Shown here one piece after another: positions 1 to 12,904 of a DNA stretch of 64,000 bases. The stretch lies in NCBI GenBank assembly GCA_037044905.1, contig JBAOKB010000024.1, positions 186,001 to 250,000 of the forward strand. The letters are read 5' to 3'. The stretch comes from Hortaea werneckii. Its lineage: Eukaryota > Ascomycota > Dothideomycetes > Mycosphaerellales > Teratosphaeriaceae. How positions within the stretch are numbered: the stretch's first letter is position 1; the number at the start of each line of letters is the position of its first letter. A program made the position numbers and the translations under genes. Under the pieces are notes generated by a model that saw nothing but the letters and a program-made list of their open reading frames with translations, did no database searches and was not told the origin of the DNA.

Positions 1-1357
1 GCTGGGAGAACAGTACCATCGGAAAGCTGCACGTTAGACTTCACGAGACGGTTCATCGAAGCTAGCATCCAGTCAGCAAAGGAGATGTTTTCAATGAGGT
101 TGCAACTTACTAAAGGCAGGTGGATGGCAGCGCTGGCTTTCCTTCAGGAAACTGTCCATCAGCCGAAGCTTGTAAAGAGCCGTTTTGCTCCAGCCCTGTT
201 CACCAACAACATCCACCACTTCTTGTCGAAGAGCTTGGAGGACTTCCGGCTGCTCGATTATATCCAGCATTGCGGTCGTAATCGCTTCCGTCGTTGTATG
301 AATCGCCGCTAACGTCAAGGACAGCTGCGCAGCAACATAATTAACTTGGCGACCTCGAGCGACCTCATACATCCATCCGATAGTGTCTGCGGTCTTGGGC
401 GGTTTGCTACCGGCAGCGATGGCTTTTTCGGCACGTTCTTTCCGAAGTTCGATCTCTGGCATGATGAGCTTGTTGGCATCAGCGTATTCTTTCCGCACGC
501 GGATACAATGCGGCATGAACCAGTGCACGACCGGACGGAAGACACTTGGCACAAGACGTAGCAAGCGCGCAGCAATGAAGCTGTCGACCTGTAGGGGAGT
601 ATTAGAATACTGCAGTCTGTGGCCAGGAGATGACGTACCGTATAGTTCTTCGCAATATGCAGCCATTGCTCGTTTCTGCAGAGATCTTGACCCAGGAACA
701 CACGCGAAGAAAGGCGTGCTACCATATCCAGAATGCCCTGCTTGAGCTGCGTGCTTTGCCAATCCTTGTCTTCACCGAAAATGTCATGGATGGAAGCAGT
801 CGTTTCGTCCACGAGGTCGTTAGTGACCAGACCAAGCGACTGGGTGAGCTTGACCCTAACAGTCTCTTGAATGAGGTTGTCACTGCATCATGTATGATTT
901 ACATGATTAGCTCCTCTGTATAGCCCAATAATGGCTTTGCAGCTTTGTTTCCACATACTCATGAAGCCCCTGCGCGAAAGGCTCAAAGCCCGGGTAATTG
1001 GCGAAGAAGTCCTTGGCGAAGGCCATGTTGAAGTCGAGCTCATCGAGTCCCTTCAACTCATCCGCGAATCGGTTTGGAACGACAAGCTTGGGACCAGTGC
1101 CAGTCAAGATTTGGAAAGGGCCTTTGGTCTGCTCTAATCCTTTGAGGACGGTTTGCTTGCCATGCTTGAACCAGCTGGCCTTCGGTCCCAGTCCTTGTTC
1201 CGAGAGCGATATGACCGGGAAGCCAGGAAATGGTCTCTCATTGCTCAAGGTGGAGTAAATGAATGCGACCACGCTGAAAGAGAATAGCACCGGTGATGAG
1301 TTGCACTGAAATTGGGAGTGTCTGCAGCAAATGCGGGATCTCGTGAGCAACCGCCAT
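1..1357 (-). CDS. Cytochrome P450 monooxygenase, 3' truncated by window edge, one frameshift
   Basis: Microsomal P450 of the fungal type related to ent-kaurene oxidase/CYP68-like enzymes. The substrate cannot be told. Exons on the minus strand: 1357-959, 882-639, 588-111 and 61 to beyond base 1, with introns of 76, 50 and 49 nt. The ATG at 1357 opens a hydrophobic membrane anchor (MAVAHEIPHLLQTLPISVQ...). This anchor continues as SVVAFIYSTL only if one base is dropped in a T-run at about 1277-1279. The K-helix ExxR motif (LKESQR) and the following SMNRLVKSNVQLSDGT segment are clear. The heme-binding Cys region lies outside the window. With the extra base removed, all exon phases agree. So this is either an assembly error or a recent lesion. 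A long gene-poor stretch lies on its 5' side. Confidence 0.85.
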
Positions 1358-4300
1358 GTTGAACGCTTTGAAAGAGTACTTCTACCTCTTATGCTGTAGA
1401 GGCGGGTTTCAGAGAAAGGAAAGGTGTGCGCGTATGGAGTAGGAGATGTTTTTCAATCTGTAGGCCATACTCTATGTACACGGGCCCGGATACACGACTG
1501 TTGATCTACTGACGCTTGTGCGAGGTTGTTGGCGTCTGAAGCCTGTTTGACCCTCATGTGTATCCACTTCATGCGGAGCTATCAGGGGTGAGTGGAGGCA
1601 GTTGAATCTTGTCGAATTCTTGTGCAGAATAATAGGACTGTAGTGTGTTGCCAACACTTTAGCTGCAAGAGGCCGTCTCGGGATCATGGGTTGATCGGTG
1701 GGGATTATGCAAATTTATGAAAGCGATCATCATTTTCGCGGCGTCAATCACACCCGCTGCAACCTGAAGAGACAAGGCGTCAGATGTAACACCATTTTCT
1801 CGTGCTTCGTGTTCGATTGTGTCGATTGTGTCGCTCAGGTTTTACTTGCGGCCCCCTGTGGTTGGTGAGATGCCTTGGACATGAGGCGAGGAGCCCCGCC
1901 CATCCGCAAGATTAGGCGACAAAGTTTGTGTAGCCGGCCTCTCAGAGATTCGGTCAGTGGGAAGTTGGGAATTCATTGAGTATTAATTGTGTCTTTCACT
2001 CGTGCCAGGCATTCTGGATTTTCATCTCCAAAGCCTAGTATCAGTAACAGTAAGGTATATTTCAAGTAGTGATCGAAAGAGATGATGTGCTTTTCAAAAG
2101 GATGCTGTCTTCATAGTCGCTCTTTCCTTACCACTTACCATCGCCTTCTCACCCCATGGGCTGTAAGGAAGCCTCTCTTGCCCTTGGAGTACTTTACTAT
2201 GTAATCAGTGTTCCGGGCTTTCAAATGGCCTGCCAACTACTCCGCGAATGTCGCCTTGACTTCATTATAACTCACTTACAACGCAACACCTACTGCCGTC
2301 AGCTTCGACCAACGATCACCGGGTACATTCGCTTCTTTCAAGCACGTGCAGCCTCCAAATGCGGTGCCTATGGTTTGCGGGCCCAAGAGAAAGGCGTGCG
2401 AAGGGTCACTTGTACCAGTAACTTTAGTTTGGTAGGGTAGGTGTTCCGGAGTCATTTGTATTCTGGTGGTTCTCTACACCCCGAAGATCGTGGCTGGTCC
2501 GTTGACGACACGAACCAGGGGTAATGATGCTACTTACCTACCCGGCTCCTCTGCATTCGAGATATTATGAACACAGGAACAAGACAGCTCCGTTCTGAAT
2601 GTCCGGCCAGTAGAACCACCGCGGTTTTCTTTTCCACCTCTCGAAATGGCGCGCCGGAGTTAACATCATTTGAAATGGCAAAACCCGACCTCAAGCCGAT
2701 TTCACCACAGCGACGTGAGAGCTTCAGGGACTAGCTTCTCCGCAGAGACTACAGTACTGCGGTGATTGCCTTCCGAAAGAGATAGTGATACTGACGTCAA
2801 CGAGCACCAGCATAGATCTTGTGCGGAAAAGTAGGTGCCCGGTTCCATTACTGCAGCCTACTAGGTGCTAAGTCCGATGATTTATCAACCGTCAGCAATA
2901 TTAGACGACATATATTGTCTGACTGTTGCGCCAAGCAGCAACGGCATGACTTTGTACCTGCGGAACGCCAGGTACCCGAGCCCGAATTTCAGCACCGTAT
3001 CACGAGGGCTGGAGGGCTGACTGTAGTACTGCAGGTTGGCAGTAGTATCTCCGAATGCACGTGGGCGAGATTGGCGGTGTCCCATCAAAGGCTTTCTGCC
3101 CAACATCTTGATACGATATTACCATTGAGACATTAATAAAAGACCTTTTGGGCCATCCTAGCTTGAACGAGCGCGTGTGTGTTTACAAACATGGGAGCCG
3201 CTTGGGCTTTGATGCGGAGCGCACATGCCTCATTATTTTGCTCGAGATTCGCAAGCAGACACACCCGCCCAATGCTATTCATCATTTACCCAAGTGCGCG
3301 CACAAGGAAGCCACGGTACCATGATTCATTTCAAAAGAATGCTAGACGGCTATACGATTGTGCGAATGGATTGCATGGCACGGTTTCCTTCAGGATCGCT
3401 CTCGCGGAGGCCGAATGCTCCGATTACGACGGCAAGCATTGGACTTTGGCGCCTAAGGAGTGGCTTCGCAATCGCAAGCCCCAGTCGTCGTAGGTCGCTC
3501 CACCCACCCCACGCTCGTCATGTGCGCAGCAGATGGGGGGATCGTACATAGTCTCGTAGTAGTTTATTGCGTGCGTGCGTGGATGCTTGTGGTTGTTTGG
3601 TTGCCAATGGAGAGACAGCTTGGCAACCCCAAGACATGAGGTGGCATTGTGCAGGTCAGACCCACCATAGTGTGTGACTGCGCGGTTGGCGATGTAGAGC
3701 CACCATGTGAATCATCATCCATCATAACAAATGGGCGCGCAGTCATTCGAAATTAATGCCGCAGCATTGTCGCCGTATCTGGTCTCTGGCCAACATTGGC
3801 TCCGGTGCGGTCGGACATTGCGGATGACTCAAAGACGCCATGGAACACCAGACTTCCTGAACAAGGCTGTGTCATCCTCCTGCTTTGACAGCAGAGGAAG
3901 GTTTGGGTAGGGCGGTGTTAGCAATCGGCCGCAAGGGCTGACCTTCTCTCCGAGCCTGAGCGAACCGAGCGCGAGAGCACGCGATTGGCCGCTTATGCAG
4001 ACGACCGGTCTTAGCGGGCCCAAGGCTGCAGAATTGCCAGGGTCTTGGGAGGGCGCGGAGCGGGTTGCGAGATGGATCCGAGCGACGGGCACGGCTTTTA
4101 CAAGTCAGCGCCGCGACACCCCGGCGGAGCTTACGGCATAACGCACGTAGATGTATGCGTGGTCGCTTGAACACAAATATTGCCCTCTGTCCCAGCATCT
4201 CTCCTGGGTCTGTCTCCCTTACACACATCACACCTTTGACAACCCCAGAAACAAATAGCGATATAGCACGACATAGCAACCAAGTACCGACATCGGTCTC

Positions 4301-4425
4301 GAACCTCAACGCCATCCGTCTCTGATTGGCCGCTTTGACTCAGAACCATTATTCTGCCATCTCAAGCTCAGACATACAGTAATCAAGTCTTTGAGTCACC
4401 AATTGCTCTACTACATCAAATCAAA
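1358..4425. other. Gene-poor intergenic region
   Basis: Only short open frames without recognisable protein character or plausible splice structure are present on either strand. No tRNA-like fold, transposase or long repeat was noticed. It holds the promoter of the P450 at its left end and of the acidic protein gene at its right end, where the sequence just before 4426 is rich in short CA/TC tracts. Confidence 0.5.
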
Positions 4426-5258
4426 ATGCCTTCCCATCTAAGGCTCCAATCTTCCATTGAAGAACCAATATCAGCAAACGCGACCTACCAGACATCGCCC
4501 ACTCTACCACCTGCCAAGAAGCAAAAGATGTCCCTCACTCAAACCTACTACGTCGCCTCCACGGCAAGGTCCAAGCTAGGAAGGGAAGCCAGCAGGGCAG
4601 ACCACAACCTCAGGTTGCTCGTTGGCCATGCAAGTAAGTACCCAATCACGTCTCCCCTTCTTGGCCTTTTAACTAATCCAATGTAGATCTCCTTGACCAG
4701 CTTATGGTAGACCTTGCCGATGCCGAGAAGGAGCAAGAAGCCTGGTTCAACCAGACAGTCCAGAAGGCTTCTAAGCCAGAACAGCCGAAGCATATCCAAT
4801 GGTTGGACGAAGTCGTTGAGGAGGAAGACAGCGACAGCGAAGACGAGAGTGACGACGACAGCGACGACGGATCCATCTATGACGAGGAAGAATTCAACTA
4901 CATTCCTTTGAGGAAGCTCCGAAGCCCGCCAGTCACATTTTCTTCGAAGGCGATTGAGGAGAATGAAAACGAGATTGATGCAGAGGACGAGGAGGACATG
5001 GCAGACGGTTATCCGCTTGAACGAGTACCATCACATTCCGTCGAACATTCCCCGCCAGAGCTTCTGGACGACTCCGAATCCGACGATGATCAGGACACAA
5101 CCCCGCCGTCGCCCGAATCAGAGGCGATGGAGCTTGATGAGAAGCAACGAGAGGCGATCACTACGACTCACTTCTACGAGAAGTCAGACCAGAGCATTGA
5201 AGATTACATCATGCAACAGGCGCAACAGCCGTCGCAACCCATGATCGCGGCATACTAG
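4426..5258 (+). CDS. Conserved fungal acidic protein, unknown function
   Basis: A 259-residue protein encoded by exons 4426-4633 and 4687-5258, separated by a 53-nt intron with donor GTAAGT, branch AACTAATC and acceptor GTAG. The N-terminal half (LTQTYYVASTARSKLGREA, then a helical stretch through GHANLLDQLMVDLADAEKEQEAWF) looks like a folded helical module. The C-terminal half is very acidic, with runs of D, E and S, and is probably disordered. There is no signal peptide or membrane segment. I recall similar proteins in other Pezizomycotina but cannot give a function. The acidic tail suggests a nuclear or chaperone-like role, which is only a guess. Confidence 0.8.
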
Positions 5259-7860
5259 TCCATGATGATTCTGTCATTCAATGATCATGTCTGAGCGTTT
5301 TAGCGAGCGACTGTTGCTTTTCTAGCGAGGTGTTGGAATGGATATATTGGGCAATTCGGATGGGATCTCATCTCAAGGCATACGGCCTATTTCTTGTATA
5401 CGACATAACGATACCCTTTGCTATAGCAATCGCGCAGCGTTGTCGAAAATTTACTTAGTAACGAAGACTTTCGACTCTCTCCATCAAGAAACTTTCTTTA
5501 TCACACTCTCCATGCATCCGTCGTCTTCCGCTCAAGAAAAGAGGACAAAAAATTCGTTCAAATCTCGCGACCATAATCTCGCGTCGCATCGCAGTTCGAG
5601 TCATATCCCAGTGTCCCTTCACCGCCCGCACGGATCCGGTAATCGGAAATTGTGTAATCTCCGCTCAGATCTTCCTGTCTGTGTCGATCAGTTCATCCAA
5701 ACCATTCCGCCGGATCACGGCACCAGCTGGTGCCAGTCTTCGAGGGCAGCCCCGGCTGACAAAAACCCTTTCCAAACTCTTCCAGACATTTCAATGTTTT
5801 TTTTTTAAACTAAGGTTCGCGCGAGCAGCGAAACCCTTTCTCCAGTTTCATCATGGGGTTTCTCTTTTCGGCCGAGAAACGCTCTACGTCATCCATGTGC
5901 TGAAAAATCGACATCAATCGCTTCACCACGAGGGTCTCGAAAGATGAGGTTGGTAATCATTAGACAGTGTGCCCTTGGTCATGTCAGACGCTCTCTTTCT
6001 CGGTACAGATGATAACTCGCGCAATTCGCTGTCGCGGTCAGCTCGCAGGAATACTGTCAGCTGGTCGTCTTCTGACATATTCTATTATCACATGCGCGTA
6101 ATAATGGTCGAGCGGCCTATATTTCCGCATCCGGATTACACACGCGATGGGGACCGAACGTCTCCATGAGTCTGGATGTGGGTGCTGACGTTAACCTTTT
6201 CGAACTGTATCTCACGCTTTAGATCGCTCTTGGCATTGGTTTCTTAATCGTCATACGCAAAGCGGTCTCGACTACAAGCGATACAGTAGTAACTCTAGGC
6301 TCGCGGTATCAACCGGTTGGCATCATCGAAATACTTTCTCCATCGCGTATCACTAATCCAGACAGTGGTAGCGCCCGATTGAGTGGAATGTAAAACCGGA
6401 GACGTCGGCTGTCAATTGATGAGTAGACATGCCTCTGGAGCTCTTCTCATGAATGTGGGCATCATCGCTTTTGAGACGCTGTATGTACAGAGTATAATGG
6501 GTCGCATGCTCAAATGCGTTTGACTGTCACTTCACATATCTTAACCACGCTGGCCTCACAGCATTACTCGCGAAGCGCAGCGATGTCGAATTGCGATTTG
6601 GAATAAAATAGAAGGCTTCGGCAGCTTGAATGCAGAAAAGCTCTGCAGATTTTACAATACGGACAGTCGGCCCCATGTGATGGAGTTTGAATCTTTCCAT
6701 AGACCAACATGCGAATCGGCGGTTGTTGTTTTCTTTTTCCTGACATTGTTACTTTTTTACAATCTTACCCTCCTTCGTTGTTTTGCCCCGAGACTGTTAG
6801 GCAAAGGCCGCAATCGCTTCAAGATGGCCGAGAATCGCCCCTGCGGCGTTTCTGTCATTGCTAGCGATAGTCAAGCACACGACCTTGAGAAGAGCTATTG
6901 CGCGTGCCAACGCCCAAGAAGGTGCCCCTGTATAGTGCCCTGTTCGTTTATCGATCGACAGCGCTCATGCCGCTGCGCTGTGCAGAGTAATAGCTGTCCG
7001 GCAAGGAAAAGACATGTTCCGAATGCCGAGCCCCACCCCTACAGTTCGAGCCGAAGCCGTCCATGTGGAGGTGGCATCGATCTAGTGTTCTACCGGTTCG
7101 ATGAAACCACGGCCATATGGTGCTTTGGGAAGAGGTCAGCCCGCAGCCACGGCCAGTGAGATGACAAGCTTTGGTGAGTAGACAGAGAACGTTCTCCCGG
7201 TGCAGACCAGCACAACAGCAGCGCACAGCGGCCGTCCAACACGCTTGCCGCACGCTTCGGACTTGTCGGACAGACGGTCGCGGGCTCGATCTCCATCCCA
7301 GCACTTGAGCATGAGGATCACCACCTATATGCAGAGCCAATCATGGCGGGTAGCGCTTTAGGGTACGCACCGAATTGGAAGAGTGTATGCAGAGTGGCGA
7401 GCAAGCGTCACCAATTGAGTCTTTGCGTCTTCGATTCCTCTCTTGGCCACCTATGATCCCTGCTTATCCTGCACTCACTCACTCGCCCCCGGGAGACCTT
7501 CTTTCGCACGCCTTCACCTACGCATATGCTCTGGATACAGCATCCTCCTTTCACCAACTCCGCAACCACCTCGCCGTGAGTCACCGTGGCTACGTTCATC
7601 ACTAATAGCGCCTAGAGACCCCTTCGGCACCCCCAGCACTTCGAGGTCGGCAGTCGATAAGAAACTCTCCGATCGACGTCATTGAAAAGAGGCAACACAC
7701 GCACACGGTACGGAGGGCGGGATCGACTGGATACCTGAAGAGGAGACGAGCGCCATCCATATCACCAGTCTCGTCTGGCCTTGACATCCCACCAGCAGAT
7801 CGAATCGATCCTGCACCAGCTGGATGAATGGCCTATATGCACACGATATAAGTTGCGCTT
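5259..7860. other. Intergenic region with probable 5' leader of the RING/LON gene
   Basis: No convincing coding sequence. Near the right end, 7576-7615 has a GTGAGT donor, a CACTAAT branch-like element and a CTAG acceptor. It may be a 40-nt intron in the 5' untranslated region of the downstream RING/LON gene. The remainder (about 5.3-7.4 kb) holds only short frames in conflicting directions. No RNA gene was recognised. Confidence 0.4.
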
Positions 7861-9567
7861 ATGAACCTGCTCCAAACTGCCGGGTCACCCTTCGTCTCGA
7901 CTGGTGAGGGGAAACCTTACAGCGGGGCTTCTGAGAAAGCGGGCTTGATGCGACAAGATGGGTGTGAGACAGAAGAGAAGACTGCGCCGTCGAGCTTAGG
8001 CGCCCATGAGGATGCGCGGGCGCTGGTGCAGCTCATCCAATGCACACAGTGTTCGCGCCCTTTTCGCGTGCCGGTCACTCTACCATGCGGCAACACCTTG
8101 TGCCGTGCCTGTCTTCCATCACCATTCGAACGAGAACATATCTCATATCCGGATCTGCCAGGACGCCGACAGGCTATTCTGTGCCCGTTTCCATCATGCG
8201 GAGCCGAGCATCCTCTATCAGACTGCAACATCGACGTTGTTCTGACTAAACTAATGAGCTCTATCGCCGAAGTGATTGCAAAGCACGCATCCATAAGTGA
8301 GAGGACGGCCGCCCAATCCGAGCTAGATACGATATGGGACGAAGGAATTAGTTTGCCGGAGAAGGTGGCCCTGCAGGAAGCAGTACGAGGTCGCCTTGTC
8401 ACCACTTATCTACTAGCCGCGGAAGGCAAACTACTGCGGGACCAAGACGTCGGTTACTTGCCTCCAGCAGTCACCTCCGAAGAAGAGCGCGCTCTCGATG
8501 TCGACGTACTCTCCGATCTGCTAGAGGCAACACACCGGGAGGTCGATTGTCAAGTGTGCTACAACCTTATGCTGGATCCAGTAACGACTTCTTGCGGCCA
8601 CACACTATGCCGGAATTGCTTGGCTCGTGTGCTGGACCACTCGCAGCATTGCCCTGTATGCCGCCGCGGCCTGGCCATTCCACCATCGCTCCACGGTCAA
8701 TCTAGCAACAAGACTCTCGTCCAGTTACTGAATGGCCTCTGTTCAGAAGCTGTGTCGGCAAGAGCAGAGGCCGTGGCGCTGGAAGAAACGGGTGGTCCAG
8801 GGGGTCTGAATGTCCCGCTGTTTGTCTGCACGCTTGGTTTCCCAAACCAGCCAACTTTCTTGCGCATATTCGAACCGCGATACCGACTTATGCTGCGTCG
8901 ATGCATAGAAGGCAACAAGGAATTCGGTATGCTTATGTATAACCGCTATCTGGAGCCACAAGGCGATCTGGGGCCGGTGCATTTCTACCATTACGGCATC
9001 ATGCTCCGCATCGTCCACTCGCAGATGTTGGCAGACGGAACAAGCTTGATCGAAACACGCGGTATCTACCGCTTCCGAGTAAAGGCCCACGACGTCCTGG
9101 ACGGATACGCTGTAGGAAGCGTTGAACGACTTGAAGACGTGTCTCTCACCGAAGAGGAGCGGCTGGAGGCTATCGAAACCTCTCTCCCACCGGTCGCCGA
9201 GGATGATGTCGCGGGTCGGATCACTCGCATGTCGACTCAACAGCTACTGGCAGTCGGCCAAGACTTCATTCGAAGGATGCAAGCCAGGAGTGCAAATTGG
9301 CTGCAGCAAAGAGTGCTCGACATTCACGGTCTCCCACCAGATGACGCCGCCATGTTCCCTTACTGGTTCGCCAGTGTACTGCCGATCAGTGACGAAGAGA
9401 AATACAAGCTCATGGGCACGACAACGGTCCGGCAGCGACTTAAGATTACTGCGTCGTGGATCCGTCGCATTGAGTCTCAAAGATGGTAAGTGCAGCTGAA
9501 GCCAGTATTGAGGATGTCTCGCTAACAGAGCACCAGGTATCAAAGCAATTCATGTCGGATCCTATGA
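7861..9567 (+). CDS. RING-finger/LON substrate-binding domain protein (LONRF-like)
   Basis: Predicted E3 ubiquitin ligase related to animal LONRF proteins and their fungal homologues. Residues about 61-113 form a RING-like zinc module (CTQC, LPCGNTLCRACLP, later CPFPSC). Residues about 230-268 form a canonical C3HC4 RING (CQVC ... SCGHTLCRNCL ... CPVC). From about 318 to the end is a LON N-terminal substrate-binding domain (VPLFVCTLGFPNQPTFLRIF...). There is no protease domain, so it likely ubiquitinates rather than degrades. The main exon reads to 9485. A GTAAGT donor at 9486, a GCTAAC branch and an acceptor at 9536 suggest a 51-nt intron, giving a short tail ending at 9567. Unspliced, translation stops at 9489 right after QRW. 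Confidence 0.85.
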
Positions 9568-10941
9568 CTAGCTTTGCACTACTTTATGCCCATCGCGTTC
9601 GTCGTATTTGCTATCCTCCTCAATTGGACCCGTTCACAGACGACATGATCCCCATTGAGAAAAAGAGTATTTTGGCCTTGGAACACCTTCACTGTATCTA
9701 TTTTCATCTGTCGCTTCTGGGATTTTTTATGCATATCTATGGCGCAGGCGTCGAGATTTTTGGATCTACAAAGTGGCGCTTTTAACGGTGACAGACAGAT
9801 TATGACGGGAAAAAATGTGCCTGCATTGGCGGTGTTTGGGTGCATTTTGAGTCGGCTTTTAGGCCGATGTGGGGGACCACTTACACATACAAGCGATGGA
9901 AACACATCATCTCATGATATCCTGGTGCTAGTTTTGCGGCGGGTTTGGAACCTTAGGTTTTTGCTTTTTTTCTTTGGACGAATTATTCTAGACGAGCTTC
10001 AATGGATGTATGACATACCGGCTGTCCTATTTCATCGTGGCAAAGTTTTCTCTCATGTGTAGGCCTATCCGTATCGAGGCTGCATGCGTACAATGTGCAT
10101 ACATGCTTCTGCCGGAACCAAGGCAACACTAGCGACTAAGTACCAAATTTTGTTTGCGATGCACCGATTGCAGTACTTGAATGGGTGAGACTGGACTTCA
10201 GTAGCTATAGACCTCCTGGAGAAGCAGACAATGTACTACCGCATCGTGCGCCTTGAAGGCGAGTTCCCTCAATCGGAATGACCGGGGGTTGTCCCTTCTG
10301 CACTTTCTGACATGTAGAGACGGGAAAGTCGCATGATTTGAGCAAAAATCGCCATCACACTATCGAGTCCACGATCACCGCTATTCTGCTATTTCTCAGT
10401 GGTGCAAGATTCACTTCCATCCGGACGAGAAGCGCTCCCGGATAAGGAGAAGGGCCTGTGTCTTCTATTGGCCTAGTCTACAAGCATGTCGTGGATGCGC
10501 ACGTTGTATGGCTGCTCGGTCGGTTGCAGTGGAAAACTAGGAGCCCTAGGACGAAGCGTGTTGTCACTGCTGAGGTCTTGAGAAGTGGTGCCTGGCAAAT
10601 CCCAATCCATGTTTAAGCGCCGCCATGGCCGCTGTCTGCAGCTCCGGAAGCCCAGGCAGTGCGTCGGCAGCCATTGAGGGCTTCCGACAGGCTGGTCCCC
10701 GTTCCTGGCTGGTGATCTCTGCCACTCGCTTCATGCTGAGCTCCACCTTTGGCGACTGCGAGTTACGCGCGCAGATGTACAAGGCGAACTGCGACTGCAC
10801 CCGTCTTCTCCAAGTAAGTATTCTGACGATCCTTGCCGCTGGTGAGCCTTCTTTCTCGCGTCTCTCCTCCCAATCTGTAAGGGCATCTCGACCATCAAAC
10901 GCTGTGAACTTCACATCGCCAGCCTTAGCTAGGTGCGGGCG
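9568..10941. other. Intergenic region with noxR leader
   Basis: No supported gene. The right part probably contains a 5' untranslated intron of noxR: a GTAAGT donor at 10814 followed closely by TTCTGACG, and a TTAGCTAG acceptor about ten bases before the noxR start codon. Open frames on both strands in 10.56-11.17 kb overlap noxR and have no family character. Confidence 0.4.
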
Positions 10942-12545
10942 ATGTCGCTCAAGCAGGAGATTGAGACTTGGGTGGCAGCGCTGGCCGCATACGACAACAA
11001 CGAATTCGAAAATGCACTGCGATGCTTCGAGCAGATCGCCGACACATCCAAGATCTTGTTCAACGCTGGAGTGATACATGCAACGCTGGGTGAACATGCG
11101 CAAGCGGTCGAGTGCTATCAGCGCGCCGTCCAGCTTGATCAGTACCTCGCTGTGGCTTACTTCCAGCAAGGCGTCAGCAACTTTCTTATGGGCGACTTCG
11201 AAGAGGCCCTCGCGAACTTCAACGACACTTTGCTATATCTGCGTGGGAACAACAACATCGATTACGACCAGCTTGGCCTCAAATTCAAACTTTACTCTTG
11301 TGAAGTGCTCTTCAACCGAGGCCTATGCTACATTTATCTTCAGTCGAGGGATGCCGGTATGCAGGACTTGATATTTGCGGCAAGAGAGAAGGTAGTGCCG
11401 GATCATGAGGTCATTGAAGAAGCAATCAGAGAGCAAGCGGAAGGGTACACCGTCTTTTCAATACCAGTAGGTGTCGTCTATCGACCAAATGAAGCCAAGG
11501 TCAAGAACCTCAAGACGAAAGACTACTTGGGAAAGGCGAGGTTGGTCGCCGCGCAAAACCAGCAGAAACAACATGCCGATCCCAGAATACAAGCAGCTTT
11601 AGCCGCGAGAGCCTTGGACGACAGGCCAGGGCATAGTCTTTCTTACGCGGCCTTGAATCTCGTGAGGCCGGATCTGAGAAGCAGATCAAGGCAACAGTCC
11701 GAGCCTCCAATGAATCGCAATGTCTTTCCACCTACGCCACCGCCGGAGCCGGAGAACCCGATACCGTCCTATGGCAAGCGAAACTCTTCAGATAGTATGC
11801 AATCTGTCCCGTCTAGCGTACAAAGCTCACGCCCCGCAGCGAAGCCTCTCCGGCTTGAACTTGGAGCAGCTGCTTTCGAACAAAAGACGCAACCTGGAAG
11901 GCCTCGCATAGGTACTAAGCGGTCAGAGTCCGAACGACCAGCTGTCCGAGGCGATCATATTACCAGCAGCACAAGGGCGCCCGATGACAGATGGAGACGC
12001 GATCGAACCAGCAATCGCGAAGTACCGGAAGTGTGCGTGCAAGAAGATTCGATCGAAGCCTACAGCGAGCAGGTATACCAAATCCAATCGACACGACATC
12101 AGCGAGCGCGCTCGAGCGCACACCAATCGCAGTACTTACCAATCGAAGAAGAGGAAGAAGAAGAAGGCGACGAGCTTACGGATCTCTCCGACGAACAGCT
12201 CGCCTTCGAGATTATCCCGCCCCATAGACCGACGCACCTGCGACATCGATCACAATCAAGACGTGTTCCGAGCTGCGGAAAGTCCGCATCAAGGTCCACG
12301 CGGAGGACATGCGGTACGTGATGGCGTCTCCGGCGGTCCAATTCGAAGACCTACGGGGACAAGTTGCGACCAAATTCAAACTGAAGAAAGACTTCAAGTT
12401 GAAGATCCGGGACGAGGAAGGCGATATGGTGACGATGGGTGATCAGGACGATCTCGACATGGCCATGGCCGTGTGCAGGGCTGCTGCAGCACAGGAGCGT
12501 GCAGAGATGGGCAAGATGGAGATATGGCTGCAGGAGATACAATGA
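10942..12545 (+). CDS. noxR: NADPH oxidase regulator NoxR (p67phox-like), one apparent frameshift
   Basis: Cytosolic activator of the fungal NADPH oxidases NoxA/NoxB, controlling superoxide production in hyphal development. I chose the ATG at 10942 because the family begins MSLKQEIETWV. Residues 1 to about 190 are TPR repeats (AGVIHATLGEHAQAVECYQR, FNRGLCYIYLQ). A Nox activation segment follows (DYLGKARLVAA). After a disordered, Ser/Arg-rich middle and a glutamate run comes a C-terminal PB1 domain (RKVRIKVHAEDMRY ... MGDQDDLDMAMAV). The PB1 domain lies in a different frame from the rest: one base appears to be missing around 12262-12272. A 155-nt intron from 12073 to 12227 would also join the frames, but would remove the acidic segment that I expect to be coding. 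With one base restored the protein is 534 residues. Confidence 0.85.
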
Positions 12546-12904
12546 TTGCGGTGCTTAGCTCGCCGCTTCGCCCGATTCGTACGATGACATGAATTTGAAA
12601 TGACCGTTTCGAAACGACCGATATGGATATGACAGAGGGTGGTGTTCTGAATAGCTTTCATACTGCATAATACATACGCTTCGTCAATCCTGTCCTTACG
12701 CCGGTGTCCATAGGCAGAACACATGCCCTTCTTCCAGCTTGCAAGTTGCTGGTAATTCTTTTAAGCTTCCTTTTGGAAACGGACGCAGAAGCACCGCTGC
12801 GGCGTTCAGCCTTATAGCGACCCGTAGAATGTCATGCCGTGTCTTCGACGACTGAAAATTGTGAGAGTTGTGCGCCCGTCAATCGCAATGTCAGATGGGC
12901 GACT
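12546..12904. other. Convergent intergenic spacer (noxR / Rictor 3' ends)
   Basis: The two flanking genes run toward each other, so this 359-base spacer should hold both polyadenylation regions. I see nothing else in it. Confidence 0.5.
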
